Assembly (NCBI GenBank): GCA_902363575.1
Contig: CABJAJ010000006.1
Location: 97,497-161,496, forward strand
From: Rikenellaceae bacterium
Lineage (GTDB): Bacteria > Bacteroidota > Bacteroidia > Bacteroidales > Rikenellaceae
Direction: 5' to 3'
Length of the DNA: 64,000 nucleotides
Below the pieces are notes generated by a model that saw nothing but the letters and a program-made list of their open reading frames with translations, searched no databases and was not told the origin of the DNA. Below, piece after piece: positions 16,807 to 25,396 of the stretch (positions within the stretch are counted from its first letter, which is position 1; every line of letters begins with the position of its first letter). A program made the translations under genes and the position numbers.

Positions 16807-17277
16807 ATGACAACAGAAAAATATATGAATATGTTACGACATTTTTATAATGACTTCATGGCATTCGTCCCCCTGCAACTTCCGCAGTTGCTCGATGTGA
16901 CGACGATGGAAGAACCGCAGTTCTACGGCGACTATGTGCTGCTTACGTTTCCGTTGCGCACCCCTTACGAACTGGACGAAGTAATGGATATGTTCGAGGA
17001 CGACATGGAGTTGATCACGCTTTACCACCATATCCCGATGCGGACGGAAAAATTCGGTCATAGCACTTGTGCATACTCGAATCCCGCTTTCGGACAGATG
17101 TTCAAGATGAACGCCAAGACTGATACGGAGGGTAATGTAAACAGCATCCTTGTTACCATCTATGATTCTTTGGAGCAGATGTACGGGGACCTATGCCTCG
17201 ATTTGGAACTTCACTCCAAAAGCGGGTTCCTGAAATACAAGAAAGACAAGTCCGACGTGCTGATGAATTTCATATGA
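16807..17277 (+). CDS. Soluble protein of unknown function (element cluster)
   Basis: A 156-residue acidic cytosolic protein (MTTEKYMNMLRHFYNDFMAF...). A central DEVMDMFEDDMELITLYHHI helix is followed by a beta-rich half (VNSILVTIYDSLEQMY). I do not recognise it. It starts 3 bp after the lipoprotein stop and overlaps the next start (ATGA), so it is translated as part of the same unit. Confidence 0.7.
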   Translation: MTTEKYMNMLRHFYNDFMAFVPLQLPQLLDVTTMEEPQFYGDYVLLTFPLRTPYELDEVMDMFEDDMELITLYHHIPMRTEKFGHSTCAYSNPAFGQMFKMNAKTDTEGNVNSILVTIYDSLEQMYGDLCLDLELHSKSGFLKYKKDKSDVLMNFI

Positions 17278-17675
17278 GAGAAAGTTTATACCGACAGATG
17301 GTCTATTGCATCAACACCTACCGGACGTGGATAGAGGTTGCCGATGACAATCTCTACAAGGAGCATATCATCTCAAGAACCGACCGCACCGATTACCTCG
17401 TTTCCCGTACATTGGTGCTGCGTGCCTTCAAGACGAACGGCATACACGCCGAGGGTACGACATGGACTATTCCCGAACACGAACTGGACAAGGCTTTGGC
17501 CATCTACCGAAAGCAAGACAGTACATTCAAGCAGCGCATCAAGAAAGCGGCCATGTACTTTTCGCCCAAGGATGCCGAAACCCTTATCCGACTGGCGACA
17601 TACGGTATTGTCCAGTTGGAACTCATTGTGCGCCCCACTCCCATACCCGAAAAGCCCTATTACTTATGTTACTGA
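17274..17675 (+). CDS. Soluble protein of unknown function (element cluster)
   Basis: A 133-residue protein starting MRESLYRQMVYCINTYRTW. The start is fixed by an ATGA overlap with the previous gene. Mostly helical, containing HELDKALAIYRKQDSTFKQR and a C-terminal Pro-rich end. No recognised domain. Its end overlaps the next gene by 10 bp. Confidence 0.7.
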   Translation: MRESLYRQMVYCINTYRTWIEVADDNLYKEHIISRTDRTDYLVSRTLVLRAFKTNGIHAEGTTWTIPEHELDKALAIYRKQDSTFKQRIKKAAMYFSPKDAETLIRLATYGIVQLELIVRPTPIPEKPYYLCY

Positions 17676-18256
17676 ATATCCTGCTACTCATTTTCTGCGC
17701 GATACCTTTCGGGGTATCAATGTCATTGTACAAGAACAACAAGCGGTTCATGACACCCTTTTACATGGCAATGGCACGAAGCGGCAACGCCCGTAAACTG
17801 TATGTGCAAGTATGGCTGATATGCCTGCTTCTTTTCCATTATGTATATGCCTGTGGACATATGGGTGAGTTTGGAATCCTACTCTCTACCGGTGTCTGTG
17901 CCGCAATGTTCTCGTTCCGATGGACGGACAACTGGTTACGCAGGTTGCTTGACCGCCCCGGTGCATTTGTCACACTCGCATCGGTCGCACTGGTCATCGG
18001 CTTTGTGCCGCATCTGTACACCTTGGCGATAACCATTACCTATCTTCTTCTGGCAGCCCTGTTCTATCCCTCCGTTCGGGTCATGTCCGAATGCAAGGAC
18101 ACGGGGACACTTTCCGGATGGGCAAAGCATCCCGGAATGCTGTCAGAATCCTATCACGACAATCATCACGCAAATCTGCCGCATGAAGCGGACAGCGGCA
18201 ACACTGACATATCCGCACAATATGAATCATTAAAACCGAATGAAAATGAAAAATAA
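17666..18256 (+). CDS. Polytopic membrane protein of unknown function (element cluster)
   Basis: A 196-residue protein read from ATG 17666 (MLLNILLLIFCAIPFGVSM). About five hydrophobic segments: residues 1-18, 50-66, 72-90, 104-122 and 124-141, followed by a polar tail of about 50 residues. The family is unknown. It overlaps its neighbours on both sides (10 bp and 17 bp), so it belongs to the same translational unit. Confidence 0.7.
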   Translation: MLLNILLLIFCAIPFGVSMSLYKNNKRFMTPFYMAMARSGNARKLYVQVWLICLLLFHYVYACGHMGEFGILLSTGVCAAMFSFRWTDNWLRRLLDRPGAFVTLASVALVIGFVPHLYTLAITITYLLLAALFYPSVRVMSECKDTGTLSGWAKHPGMLSESYHDNHHANLPHEADSGNTDISAQYESLKPNENEK

Positions 18257-19091
18257 CCAAAAGATACCTGTTTCCATATTGGCAGACAGGGAGGTATTCG
18301 AATATCTCAAGGAGAAAGGGGATGAACGCAAGACACGCACCGAAGCGTACTGTGACCTGTTGGACAAATCACTGGCAGGTTTCGTTTCCCCGTTTTTAAG
18401 AAAGAAGGACTACGTGCTGCAACCCAACCAGTGCTACCTGACCGTTTCCGACCTCGCATCGGAGTGGCATTGGCACAGGGCTACCGTCCGTTCTTTTTTG
18501 AGTGCAATGGAGGCATTCGGCTTGCTGACCCGCATCCAGCTTCCCAAAAGCGTGGTCATTACCATGACCGTACAATCCGGTCAGGCAGCACAGCCCCGCG
18601 ATGCACAGGAGCAGCCGGACTTTGCCGGACAGCTCCGTGAGGTATTGTCCGATTGGGTAATCGGCAAAACGACCGCTGCCGAAACTGGCGTAATGTGTGG
18701 ACAACTCGTAAGTCTGGCAAAGGCTGAAATTGCCGACCGTGACGCCGGACACTGTTCGGACACCCATTCCATCACGACCTCCGCACATTCCGGCACTTTG
18801 GTCACGGAACATCGTGAAACAGCCCTGTGCTGCATCGCCCACGCCGCCCTGCAAAAAATCCTGCACAAGTCGAGATTCGATGACAGTTCGCCGCTTGTGG
18901 ATTTCTTCCGGCTTGACCTCGGCGAAGAATGGGCAGCTTTCATCGAGTCCGCCAAAGACCTCGCCGGGCTGATTCTCGACACCGAGGCATCAGTGACGGA
19001 CTTCGACATGGACGAAGACCAAGAACGCCTCAAATCGCTTCGCAAACCCTTTTTATCGCTTCTGGCGAAGGCACAGGCGATGGTGGATTGA
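18240..19091 (+). CDS. Winged-helix-like DNA-binding protein, probable replication/transfer accessory
   Basis: A 283-residue protein. The N-terminal third reads like a winged-helix domain: KTRTEAYCDLLDKSLAGF, then YLTVSDLASEWHWHRATVRS and FLSAMEAFGLLTRIQLPKSV (residues about 30-105). The remainder is helical with no motif I can name. Similar proteins lie just upstream of relaxases in Bacteroidota mobile elements, where they may act in replication or relaxosome assembly; this is inference from position and fold. A second in-frame Met lies 6 bp into the gene. Confidence 0.65.
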   Translation: MKMKNNQKIPVSILADREVFEYLKEKGDERKTRTEAYCDLLDKSLAGFVSPFLRKKDYVLQPNQCYLTVSDLASEWHWHRATVRSFLSAMEAFGLLTRIQLPKSVVITMTVQSGQAAQPRDAQEQPDFAGQLREVLSDWVIGKTTAAETGVMCGQLVSLAKAEIADRDAGHCSDTHSITTSAHSGTLVTEHRETALCCIAHAALQKILHKSRFDDSSPLVDFFRLDLGEEWAAFIESAKDLAGLILDTEASVTDFDMDEDQERLKSLRKPFLSLLAKAQAMVD

Positions 19092-19309
19092 ACCGGGAGT
19101 CGAAAACAGATTGTATAACGCGAACAATCCGCCTCCATCCCTTAACGGTCATCCTGCCGGTTATAGGAGGCACACGGGCTTGCCCGTCTGCCACGAAACA
19201 AAGGGAAGGGGGAGCCTAATACCCCGACCGTCTATCGACCGTCGGGAGGCTGTCCGGGCAAGCAGCAAGCTGGGACAGGACGGATTGTCCGAAACAACAC
19301 GAAAAGAGT
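19092..19309 (+). other. Candidate origin of transfer (oriT) region
   Basis: A 218-bp non-coding gap immediately upstream of the relaxase, where MobV elements usually keep oriT. It contains a 6-bp dyad ACGGGC-tt-GCCCGT (about 19169-19183) and a CCGAC...GTCGG dyad around 19224-19246. No nick site can be assigned by eye. Confidence 0.4.
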
Positions 19310-20767
19310 ATGGCAGATCAAAAACAGGTACTTGATGTGAAGGTGTCGAAAGGCATCACCACAGCCCAAAGTAACGAACACTTGCGTGATCGCAGTGAAA
19401 GGGCGGAAAAGTACGCTATGAATAAGGGGAATTACGACCCCACACGCAAACACCTGAACTTCGAGATTGCACCCGGAGGCAAGGTACGTCCCATCGACAC
19501 GAGCCGCAACATTCCCGAACGGATGGCGGACATATTGGAGAGGCGTGGAATCAAAGACCCCAACGAAGGACTGGCAGAACCGAAGTACCGCACGGTGGTG
19601 AACTTCATTTTCGGCGGTTCCCGTAAGCGGATGCACGAACTCGCATTCGGCACGCAGAAAGTGGATTTCGAGAAAGATGCGGACAATATCCATATCAAAA
19701 GAGAAAGCGATATTGAACGCTGGGCGAAAGACGTCTATTCATTCGTGAGTGGCAAATATGGCGAGCAGAACATCGCCGCATTCATCGTACACCTTGACGA
19801 ATTGAATCCGCACGTCCACTGTACGCTCCTGCCAATCAAAGACGGTCGCTTTGCGTACAAGGAAATATTCGCCGGTAAGGACAAGTTTGAATACAGCGCA
19901 AGGATGAAACAGCTTCATACCGACTTTTTCACCGAAGTCAATACAAGGTGGGGAATGTCGAGAGGAACAAGCATATCCGAAACGGGCGCACGGCACAGGA
20001 CTACCGAAGAATACCGCCGTATGCTATCGGAAGAATGTACGACCATCGAGGAAAATATCAGCCGTCATCAAAAAGTTCTGGCTGACCTCCAATCGGACAT
20101 CCGTCTGGCAGAGCGCAGGGTCAAGGGGCTTACGACAATGGTCGATAACCTTGAGAAGTCGAAAGCCGAAAAAGAGGCCCTGCTATCGGCAGCCGAACAG
20201 GATTTGAAAGCGAACAAGGGTGATGCTGAACAATTAGCCGCACAAGTGAAAAGTCTGGAAAAAGAACTGGCCGGAATCAACAGGCAACTGGCAGATAAGC
20301 AGGAGAAGTTACAGACGGCTGACCGGCAGCTTGCCGAGCTGAAAGAGAACATGGATGCCATTGAGGAACGTACCGGGGAACTCAAGGAGGAAGCCTACAA
20401 ATACTCCCATGATGTACATTCCAAAGTGGACACGTTGCTCAAGGATGTCCTGCTGGAAAATGTGGTCGGCGAGTATAGGAACGTATCGGCACAGATGGAC
20501 GTGGCGGAACGGCAACTGTTCGACGGCTCGCTCGTCCAGTCCATAGCGGAACAAGGTACAGACGTGATGCACTGCGCGACGATGCTGTTTCTCGGTATGG
20601 TCGATGATGCCACCACTTTTGCCGAAACTCGTGGCGGCGGAGGTGGCGGCAGCGACCTGAAATGGGGACGCGACGAGGACGAGGACAACCGTGCATGGGC
20701 ACTCCGCTGCATGAGGATGGCGAGCCGCATGATGCGCCCGGCCATTGGCAAGAAACCCAAACGGTAA
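19310..20767 (+). CDS. MobV-family relaxase (Mob_Pre)
   Basis: Nicks oriT and leads the strand during mobilization by a helper conjugation system. It has 485 residues. The N-terminal motif has Asn/His/Arg-rich SNEHLRDRSERAEKYAM (21-37) and NYDPTRKHLN. The metal-binding three-His region HLDELNPHVH is at 161-170. A long coiled coil spans roughly 235-365, then a Gly-rich linker (GGGGGG) and a basic C-terminus. The length and layout fit full-length MobV relaxases of Bacteroidota. Preceded by the candidate oriT and followed 54 bp later by the ompA-like gene. Confidence 0.92.
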   Translation: MADQKQVLDVKVSKGITTAQSNEHLRDRSERAEKYAMNKGNYDPTRKHLNFEIAPGGKVRPIDTSRNIPERMADILERRGIKDPNEGLAEPKYRTVVNFIFGGSRKRMHELAFGTQKVDFEKDADNIHIKRESDIERWAKDVYSFVSGKYGEQNIAAFIVHLDELNPHVHCTLLPIKDGRFAYKEIFAGKDKFEYSARMKQLHTDFFTEVNTRWGMSRGTSISETGARHRTTEEYRRMLSEECTTIEENISRHQKVLADLQSDIRLAERRVKGLTTMVDNLEKSKAEKEALLSAAEQDLKANKGDAEQLAAQVKSLEKELAGINRQLADKQEKLQTADRQLAELKENMDAIEERTGELKEEAYKYSHDVHSKVDTLLKDVLLENVVGEYRNVSAQMDVAERQLFDGSLVQSIAEQGTDVMHCATMLFLGMVDDATTFAETRGGGGGGSDLKWGRDEDEDNRAWALRCMRMASRMMRPAIGKKPKR

Positions 20768-20821
20768 GTGGCGTACGCCTTATTACAAATCAAAAAGTAT
20801 AACGAATAATATCATTGGAAT

Positions 20822-22222
20822 ATGACGAAACAGATCTTTTTTATATTGGCCGTGCTTTGCACGTTGCAGGCGCAGGCAAGTGTACAACCCGTACAGGTGG
20901 ATACTGTACAACATACACCGTACTATAATGTCTCGGAGGAACGGCAACCGATACAGCCCGTCTATCTTGACGGAGTGGTACTTCCGGCATCCCGGACTGG
21001 CAACTGGTTTGTCAGCATTGCCGGGGGTACGTCCGCCTTTCTCGGCACACCTCTCGGCTGCGAAGACCTCTTCGGACGCTTGAAACCCTCGTACAGTTTC
21101 GCAGTCGGAAAATGGTTCACTCCGTCCGTCGGTACACGTATCAATTACAGCGGTGTGCAGTTCAAAGATGGAACATTGTCCAATCAGGAATACCACCATA
21201 TCCATGCGGATCTGCTGTGGAATGTCCTTGGCCGCAGATATGCCCGGCAAGAACAGGTACGCTGGAATCTTGCTCCCTTTGCCGGTGTCGGCCTGTTGCA
21301 CAATGCTTCTAACGGGAATAATCCCTTTGCTGTTTCGTATGGCGTACAGGGAGAATATCGGATTTCCAAACGAGTAAGTGCCATGTTGGAACTCTCCGGC
21401 ACGACCACCTTTCAGGACTTCGATGGTTACGGACGCCCGAACCGCCTCGGCGACCACATGGTATCGCTGACCGCCGGTTTCACGTTTCATCTCGGAAAGG
21501 TCGGTTGGAAACGCGCGGTTGATGCAACACCTTACATTCGTCAGAATGAGTGGCTCGTGGATTATGCCAATGTCTTGTCCGGAGAAAACAAGCGTTATAA
21601 AGACTGGTACGACCGCAACCGACGGACGCTCGCAGAATTGTTGAAAATTCTGGAAATAGAAGGCTTGCTTGACAAGTACGGTCATCTGGTTAATGACGAT
21701 GAGACCGACCGCCGTCAAGGTTATCCCAGAAATAATTACAGCGGATTGAACTCACTTCGGGCAAGATTGAAAAACCGGCATTGGGATGGAATCTCGCCAC
21801 TTGATTCTGCAAGTATTATATATGGCAACAACGGAGATGATTCCGAACAACCGGGCATAATCGTTTCTGAAAAGACGGAACTCATACAAGCCGGAAATTG
21901 CATCGGGTCGCCTGTCTATTTCTTTTTTAACCTCAATACGGCGCACCTGACGGATGCTTCCCAAATGCTTAACCTTGATGAACTGGCTCGCGTGGCCAAG
22001 AAATACGGATTATCCGTGAAAGTGACCGGCGCGGCCGACAGTTCGACTGGAACTCCCGTGCTTAATGGTTCATTAAGCACATTGAGAGCGGATCATATCG
22101 TTGCAGAATTAGAAAAGCGTGGCATACCGATCGAACGCATCGTCAAGGTAAGCAGGGGCGGCATAGCTGACCATGTGCCGGTCGAAGCCAACAGGCATAC
22201 GAAAGTGGAGTTATTCTTTTAG
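20822..22222 (+). CDS. OmpA-like outer membrane protein on the mobile element
   Basis: A 466-residue protein: signal peptide MTKQIFFILAVLCTLQAQA, an N-terminal outer-membrane beta-barrel-like part (about 60-235, GNWFVSIAGGTSAFLG ... VSLTAGFTFHLGKVGW), a linker, and a C-terminal OmpA-like peptidoglycan-binding domain (about 360-466, containing VTGAADSSTGTPVLNGSLS and LSTLRADHIVAELEKRGI). It is unusual cargo beside a relaxase. The final stop is TAG because the IS element begins at its third base; without the IS the stop would be TAA at the same codon, so the protein is unchanged. Confidence 0.85.
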   Translation: MTKQIFFILAVLCTLQAQASVQPVQVDTVQHTPYYNVSEERQPIQPVYLDGVVLPASRTGNWFVSIAGGTSAFLGTPLGCEDLFGRLKPSYSFAVGKWFTPSVGTRINYSGVQFKDGTLSNQEYHHIHADLLWNVLGRRYARQEQVRWNLAPFAGVGLLHNASNGNNPFAVSYGVQGEYRISKRVSAMLELSGTTTFQDFDGYGRPNRLGDHMVSLTAGFTFHLGKVGWKRAVDATPYIRQNEWLVDYANVLSGENKRYKDWYDRNRRTLAELLKILEIEGLLDKYGHLVNDDETDRRQGYPRNNYSGLNSLRARLKNRHWDGISPLDSASIIYGNNGDDSEQPGIIVSEKTELIQAGNCIGSPVYFFFNLNTAHLTDASQMLNLDELARVAKKYGLSVKVTGAADSSTGTPVLNGSLSTLRADHIVAELEKRGIPIERIVKVSRGGIADHVPVEANRHTKVELFF

Positions 22223-22238
22223 AGCTTGTTTAAATTTT
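22222..22238 (+). repeat. Left terminal inverted repeat of the IS
   Basis: GAGCTTGTTTAAATTTT; matches the right end at 16 of 17 positions. Confidence 0.9.
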
Positions 22239-22312
22239 CCTGTTTGAAATAAAAAGAGTGCTTCTTCCTTCCTCGAAAATGCTTATTTTTAGTTACCAAG
22301 CTTCAAATAATT

Positions 22313-23068
22313 ATGTATTCGACGGATTTAGAAGAAACACAGTGGCAAGTTATCAAGAAAATCTTGAACTTGCAAGAAAGGAAACGAAAATATGATTTGC
22401 GTGAAATATGGAATGCTATTTTCTATGTAGTCAAAACCGGGTGTCAATGGCGTATGCTTCCCTCTGATTTCGCTCCTTGGGAGTTGGTTTACTACTATTA
22501 TCGCAAATGGTCTTCTTTGGGTGAATTTGATTTATTATTGAATAACTTACGAAATAAAGTTCGTGTAAAAATGGGACAGAAGGCAGAAGCAAGTTTGGGT
22601 ATCATGGATAGTCAAAGTGTACGTTGGGGTGATAACCGTTCTCTTAATGGTATTGACGGGAACAAGAAAGTAAAAGGCGTTAAACGTCATGTAGTGGTAG
22701 ATAAAAATGGCTTCCTGCTTGCAGTCATGGTGACGATTGCCTGTGTGCATGATAGCAAGGCGGCTTATCTGTTGGCAAGGTGTCTGAGGGAACTCTGTTG
22801 CAATATCAAAGTCATATTGGCAGATGCCGGATATCGTGGAGAAGTAGCTGAGAAGATTAAAAATGCTTTTGGATACATTCTTGAAGTAGTCGTCAGTGGT
22901 GATAAGGTAAAAGGCTTTAAACCAATAGGTAAAAGGTGGATTGTGGAAAGAACCTTTTCATGGTTTGACAATTATAGAAGGCTTTGCCGAAACTATGAAT
23001 TAACATTCGATTCGGCAGAGGAAATGGTAAAACTGGCATCCATTAGGATGTTATTGAATAAAATTTAA
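22313..23068 (+). CDS. IS5-family transposase
   Basis: A 251-residue DDE transposase in one frame. The N-terminal domain starts MYSTDLEETQWQVIKKIL, with the insertion-sequence motif WNAIFYVVKTGCQWRMLP. Candidate catalytic acids lie in GIMDSQSVRWG (D), ILADAGYRGE (D) and RWIVERTFSWFDNYRR (E, the Y-(2)-R-(3)-E(6)K-like region). Its codons are AT-rich, unlike the host genes. It appears intact and ends inside the right inverted repeat. Confidence 0.93.
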   Translation: MYSTDLEETQWQVIKKILNLQERKRKYDLREIWNAIFYVVKTGCQWRMLPSDFAPWELVYYYYRKWSSLGEFDLLLNNLRNKVRVKMGQKAEASLGIMDSQSVRWGDNRSLNGIDGNKKVKGVKRHVVVDKNGFLLAVMVTIACVHDSKAAYLLARCLRELCCNIKVILADAGYRGEVAEKIKNAFGYILEVVVSGDKVKGFKPIGKRWIVERTFSWFDNYRRLCRNYELTFDSAEEMVKLASIRMLLNKI

Positions 23069-24499
23069 ACAGGCTCTAAGAAAAGGAATTATAATATACC
23101 TAATCACATGTTTTGTATCTAACTCTGATAATATGTTGTAGAAATTCTCACGATGCTGATATTCAGTTGATTTATTCAGAATACTAGCAAGTAGTTGACT
23201 ATAAATCTGCTCTTTATTACTTTCATTTAAGGACGTGATGTATAATGCGGCAAAATATTCTTGTAGGGATCTGTGGGGGAATAAATATTCTGTACCCTCT
23301 TTATTTAAAATACAGATTGCTGTTTGTAAATCTGATATTAGCTTTTCAACATCAAATGTTATATGCTTTTTTTCTTTAACAAAATTTAATTTCCCATTGA
23401 GATACACGCTTGAAAAAACGAACTTTTCCTCAAAAAAAGATACAAAAGAAAATAATTTTAAAACTTCAATGAATTGTTCCTTTATAAGCCCACTCTGCCT
23501 CTCTCTTTCGAATGCCAATTTCGAAATACTGTCATGGGTTGAATATAGAGTGTCAAATACTTGGCTATAGAATTCACTTAATTTTTGAGGTATATTAGAA
23601 TAAGTTTGGAAAGTAAGGATGAACATTGACAGTAGTAGTGGATTGCTTAAAAAACTCCTATAAGCACTATTATTAGTTGTATTTATGGCATATATCATTT
23701 TCGAAGCAATTTCACTTTCTGTTTTGGGGATTTGTTTATTAATGAATTGATTTATTTCTTCATCGCATAATTCACAAACTTCATAATTATGAAACATCGG
23801 CAAAGATTCTACCATAGAGAATGGTCGAGATGTCAGTATATAATAATTCTTATTATACAATTTTGTTAATTCATCAATGTTTTTAGATATTGAAGCTTTC
23901 TTTGCCGAGCTAATTTCGTCATATCCATCTAAAAAATATATAAAATTACCAGAACTCATTAGTCTTTCAATGATTCTGTCATTTTCCGCCAATTTATTAA
24001 TTTTAAAAATTTTTTCTTTGATGTAATTTATTAGTGTCCCATCATAATCATTAAGATACCGTAACTCTACTTTAATTGGTATTTTAAAATTAGAATCGAT
24101 ACAATTAATAAATAATGACTTTATTAATGTGCTTTTACCACTTCCTGCACTCCCTAAGATAGTTATAAAATGGAGCTCTTTATGTTGTGTTTTGAGATTT
24201 GAAAACAACTTCTTTATAGAATCTGTTGATATTCGTTGGTCACATCCTTGTTGATGATACCCCCAATAATTAACTTTCCGAATAAATAGAGGTTGATAAA
24301 AGTCGGATAACTTTTGAGGTGCAGCACGATGTATAATCGTTTTTGATTGTGCATTTCTCTTATATTCTTCGTTTTGATATTCAAGTATCTTATTATTGAC
24401 AGTTTGCTTAACTTCTTCGGTAAATTCATCAAGGACTTTTCCTGTAAGAGAAAGTAATTGTTTGCCAAGTATAGATGTTGCAAGTTCGTTGAGGCTCAT
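23051..24499 (-). CDS. NACHT-domain NTPase, 3' end truncated by the IS
   Basis: A STAND-class NTPase; bacterial NACHT proteins are known antiphage defence proteins. From MSLNELATS (preferred over ATG 24556) it has 482 residues: N-terminal helical region 1-105, Walker A GSAGSGKST (116-124), Walker B IYFLDGYDE (187-195), sensor ILTSRP (221-226), and the NLR-type PHRSLQEYFAALY near residue 420. The last eight residues (RACLNFIQ) are encoded by the IS right end, so any C-terminal sensor region beyond about residue 474 has been replaced. It is strongly AT-rich compared with the host genes, indicating transfer. Function is likely reduced or altered. Confidence 0.85.
   Translation of the reverse strand: MSLNELATSILGKQLLSLTGKVLDEFTEEVKQTVNNKILEYQNEEYKRNAQSKTIIHRAAPQKLSDFYQPLFIRKVNYWGYHQQGCDQRISTDSIKKLFSNLKTQHKELHFITILGSAGSGKSTLIKSLFINCIDSNFKIPIKVELRYLNDYDGTLINYIKEKIFKINKLAENDRIIERLMSSGNFIYFLDGYDEISSAKKASISKNIDELTKLYNKNYYILTSRPFSMVESLPMFHNYEVCELCDEEINQFINKQIPKTESEIASKMIYAINTTNNSAYRSFLSNPLLLSMFILTFQTYSNIPQKLSEFYSQVFDTLYSTHDSISKLAFERERQSGLIKEQFIEVLKLFSFVSFFEEKFVFSSVYLNGKLNFVKEKKHITFDVEKLISDLQTAICILNKEGTEYLFPHRSLQEYFAALYITSLNESNKEQIYSQLLASILNKSTEYQHRENFYNILSELDTKHVIRYIIIPFLRACLNFIQ
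23060..23076 (-). repeat. Right terminal inverted repeat of the IS
   Basis: On the minus strand GAGCCTGTTTAAATTTT; the single mismatch with the left end is at the fifth base. Confidence 0.9.
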
Positions 24500-24576
24500 A
24501 GTAAAACAGATTAGGATTCTTACAAATTTATGAAAATATATCGAAAGAATCTCCATTGCAATAAAATATTTCCATC

Positions 24577-25274
24577 TTACCCGAACAATGTATCTCTGTT
24601 TACTGCTGGCATCGCCTTATAGGTTTTTCCCTGTAACTCGCTACCATTAAATTTCACGTCTCTCTTGATACCGTCGCTAACGAAAGACCCCCATTGCTTG
24701 AAGAAAAACAATGCACCTTGTTTCTCGGTGCTCTTTTATCGACAACACCCATTCTTCTTTCATCGGTCGTGCGTTGATTGCTTGCTCCACCCACGATTAC
24801 CCAATCTATATTCATCAAATCGAGTTCACATAAATCTTCCACCAACATGTCGATTCTGTATTTTACACTCGGAACCTCGACATTAACACCCAACCACACA
24901 TTTGCAGGTACAGCCCGCGTTGCGAAATATTCTGCCATCCGCTCGGCTCGTTTCGTGAGGAGTTGATACGTGTGTCTTGGTGTCGAACGAATCACGTCCA
25001 TCACCTTATCGATAAACTCAAACGGCACGTCCTTGTGAAACAGGTCGCTCATCGAACATACGAAGATGAACGAGGGCTCACGTAATAGTCGTGGCATGTT
25101 CAGCGCGTATTCGTGCATCGTTACCTCAAATCCATTTGCATATTTCCTCACTCCATTCTTCTGCATCTGCAAAGCAATGGTTTTTGCATAGCAGTTGGCA
25201 CATCCTGCCGATAGTTGCGTACATCCCGTAACTGGATTCCACGTTTCAGTCGTCCATTCAATTTTTGTAGGCAT
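24577..25274 (-). pseudogene. DUF5131 (phage Gp37/Gp68-like) gene with two frameshifts
   Basis: Begins intact (MPTKIEWTTETWNPVTGC; CxxxC-type Cys cluster GCANCYAK) through DWVIVGGAS near residue 160, as expected for this phage-associated family of about 230-240 residues. The expected continuation ARPMKEEWVLSIKE is found one frame over, and LFFFKQWGSFVSDGIKRD another frame over, ending AVNRDTLFG then stop at 24577. A premature product of 206 residues ends at 24654. Two small indels thus break the gene. Confidence 0.8.
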
Positions 25275-25328
25275 ATTTTGAATGTTTTTAATTATTGATT
25301 TATTTCTGTGTAGATTTCGAGGAAGAGG

Positions 25329-25382
25329 AGGACAAATATTGTCGAGCGGTATCAGATTAGACCGTTCGTCAATATCTGTCCT
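25329..25382. repeat. 22-bp imperfect inverted repeat (large stem-loop)
   Basis: Bases 25329-25350 and 25361-25382 are inverted copies matching at 19 of 22 positions, with a 10-base loop (atcagattag). It lies in the 122-bp gap between the DUF5131 pseudogene and the next gene. The arm continues weakly outside. It could be a structured RNA, a terminator without T tract, or a recombination/binding site. Confidence 0.65.
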
Positions 25383-25396
25383 CTGCCTACCATCCT

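Larger units (their letters stand above)
22222..23076 (+). mobile_element. Complete IS5-family insertion sequence (855 bp)
   Basis: Bounded by 17-bp terminal inverted repeats differing at one position, and flanked by the 2-bp direct repeat TA (22220-22221 and 23077-23078). It contains one transposase gene. The left end lies in the ompA-like stop codon; the right end supplies the last codons of the NACHT frame. Intact ends, target duplication and an open transposase suggest recent insertion. Confidence 0.9.

Noticed and set aside
25329..25382. Retron or CRISPR-like structure
   Set aside because: A single palindrome with no reverse transcriptase gene, no repeat-spacer pattern and no Cas genes.
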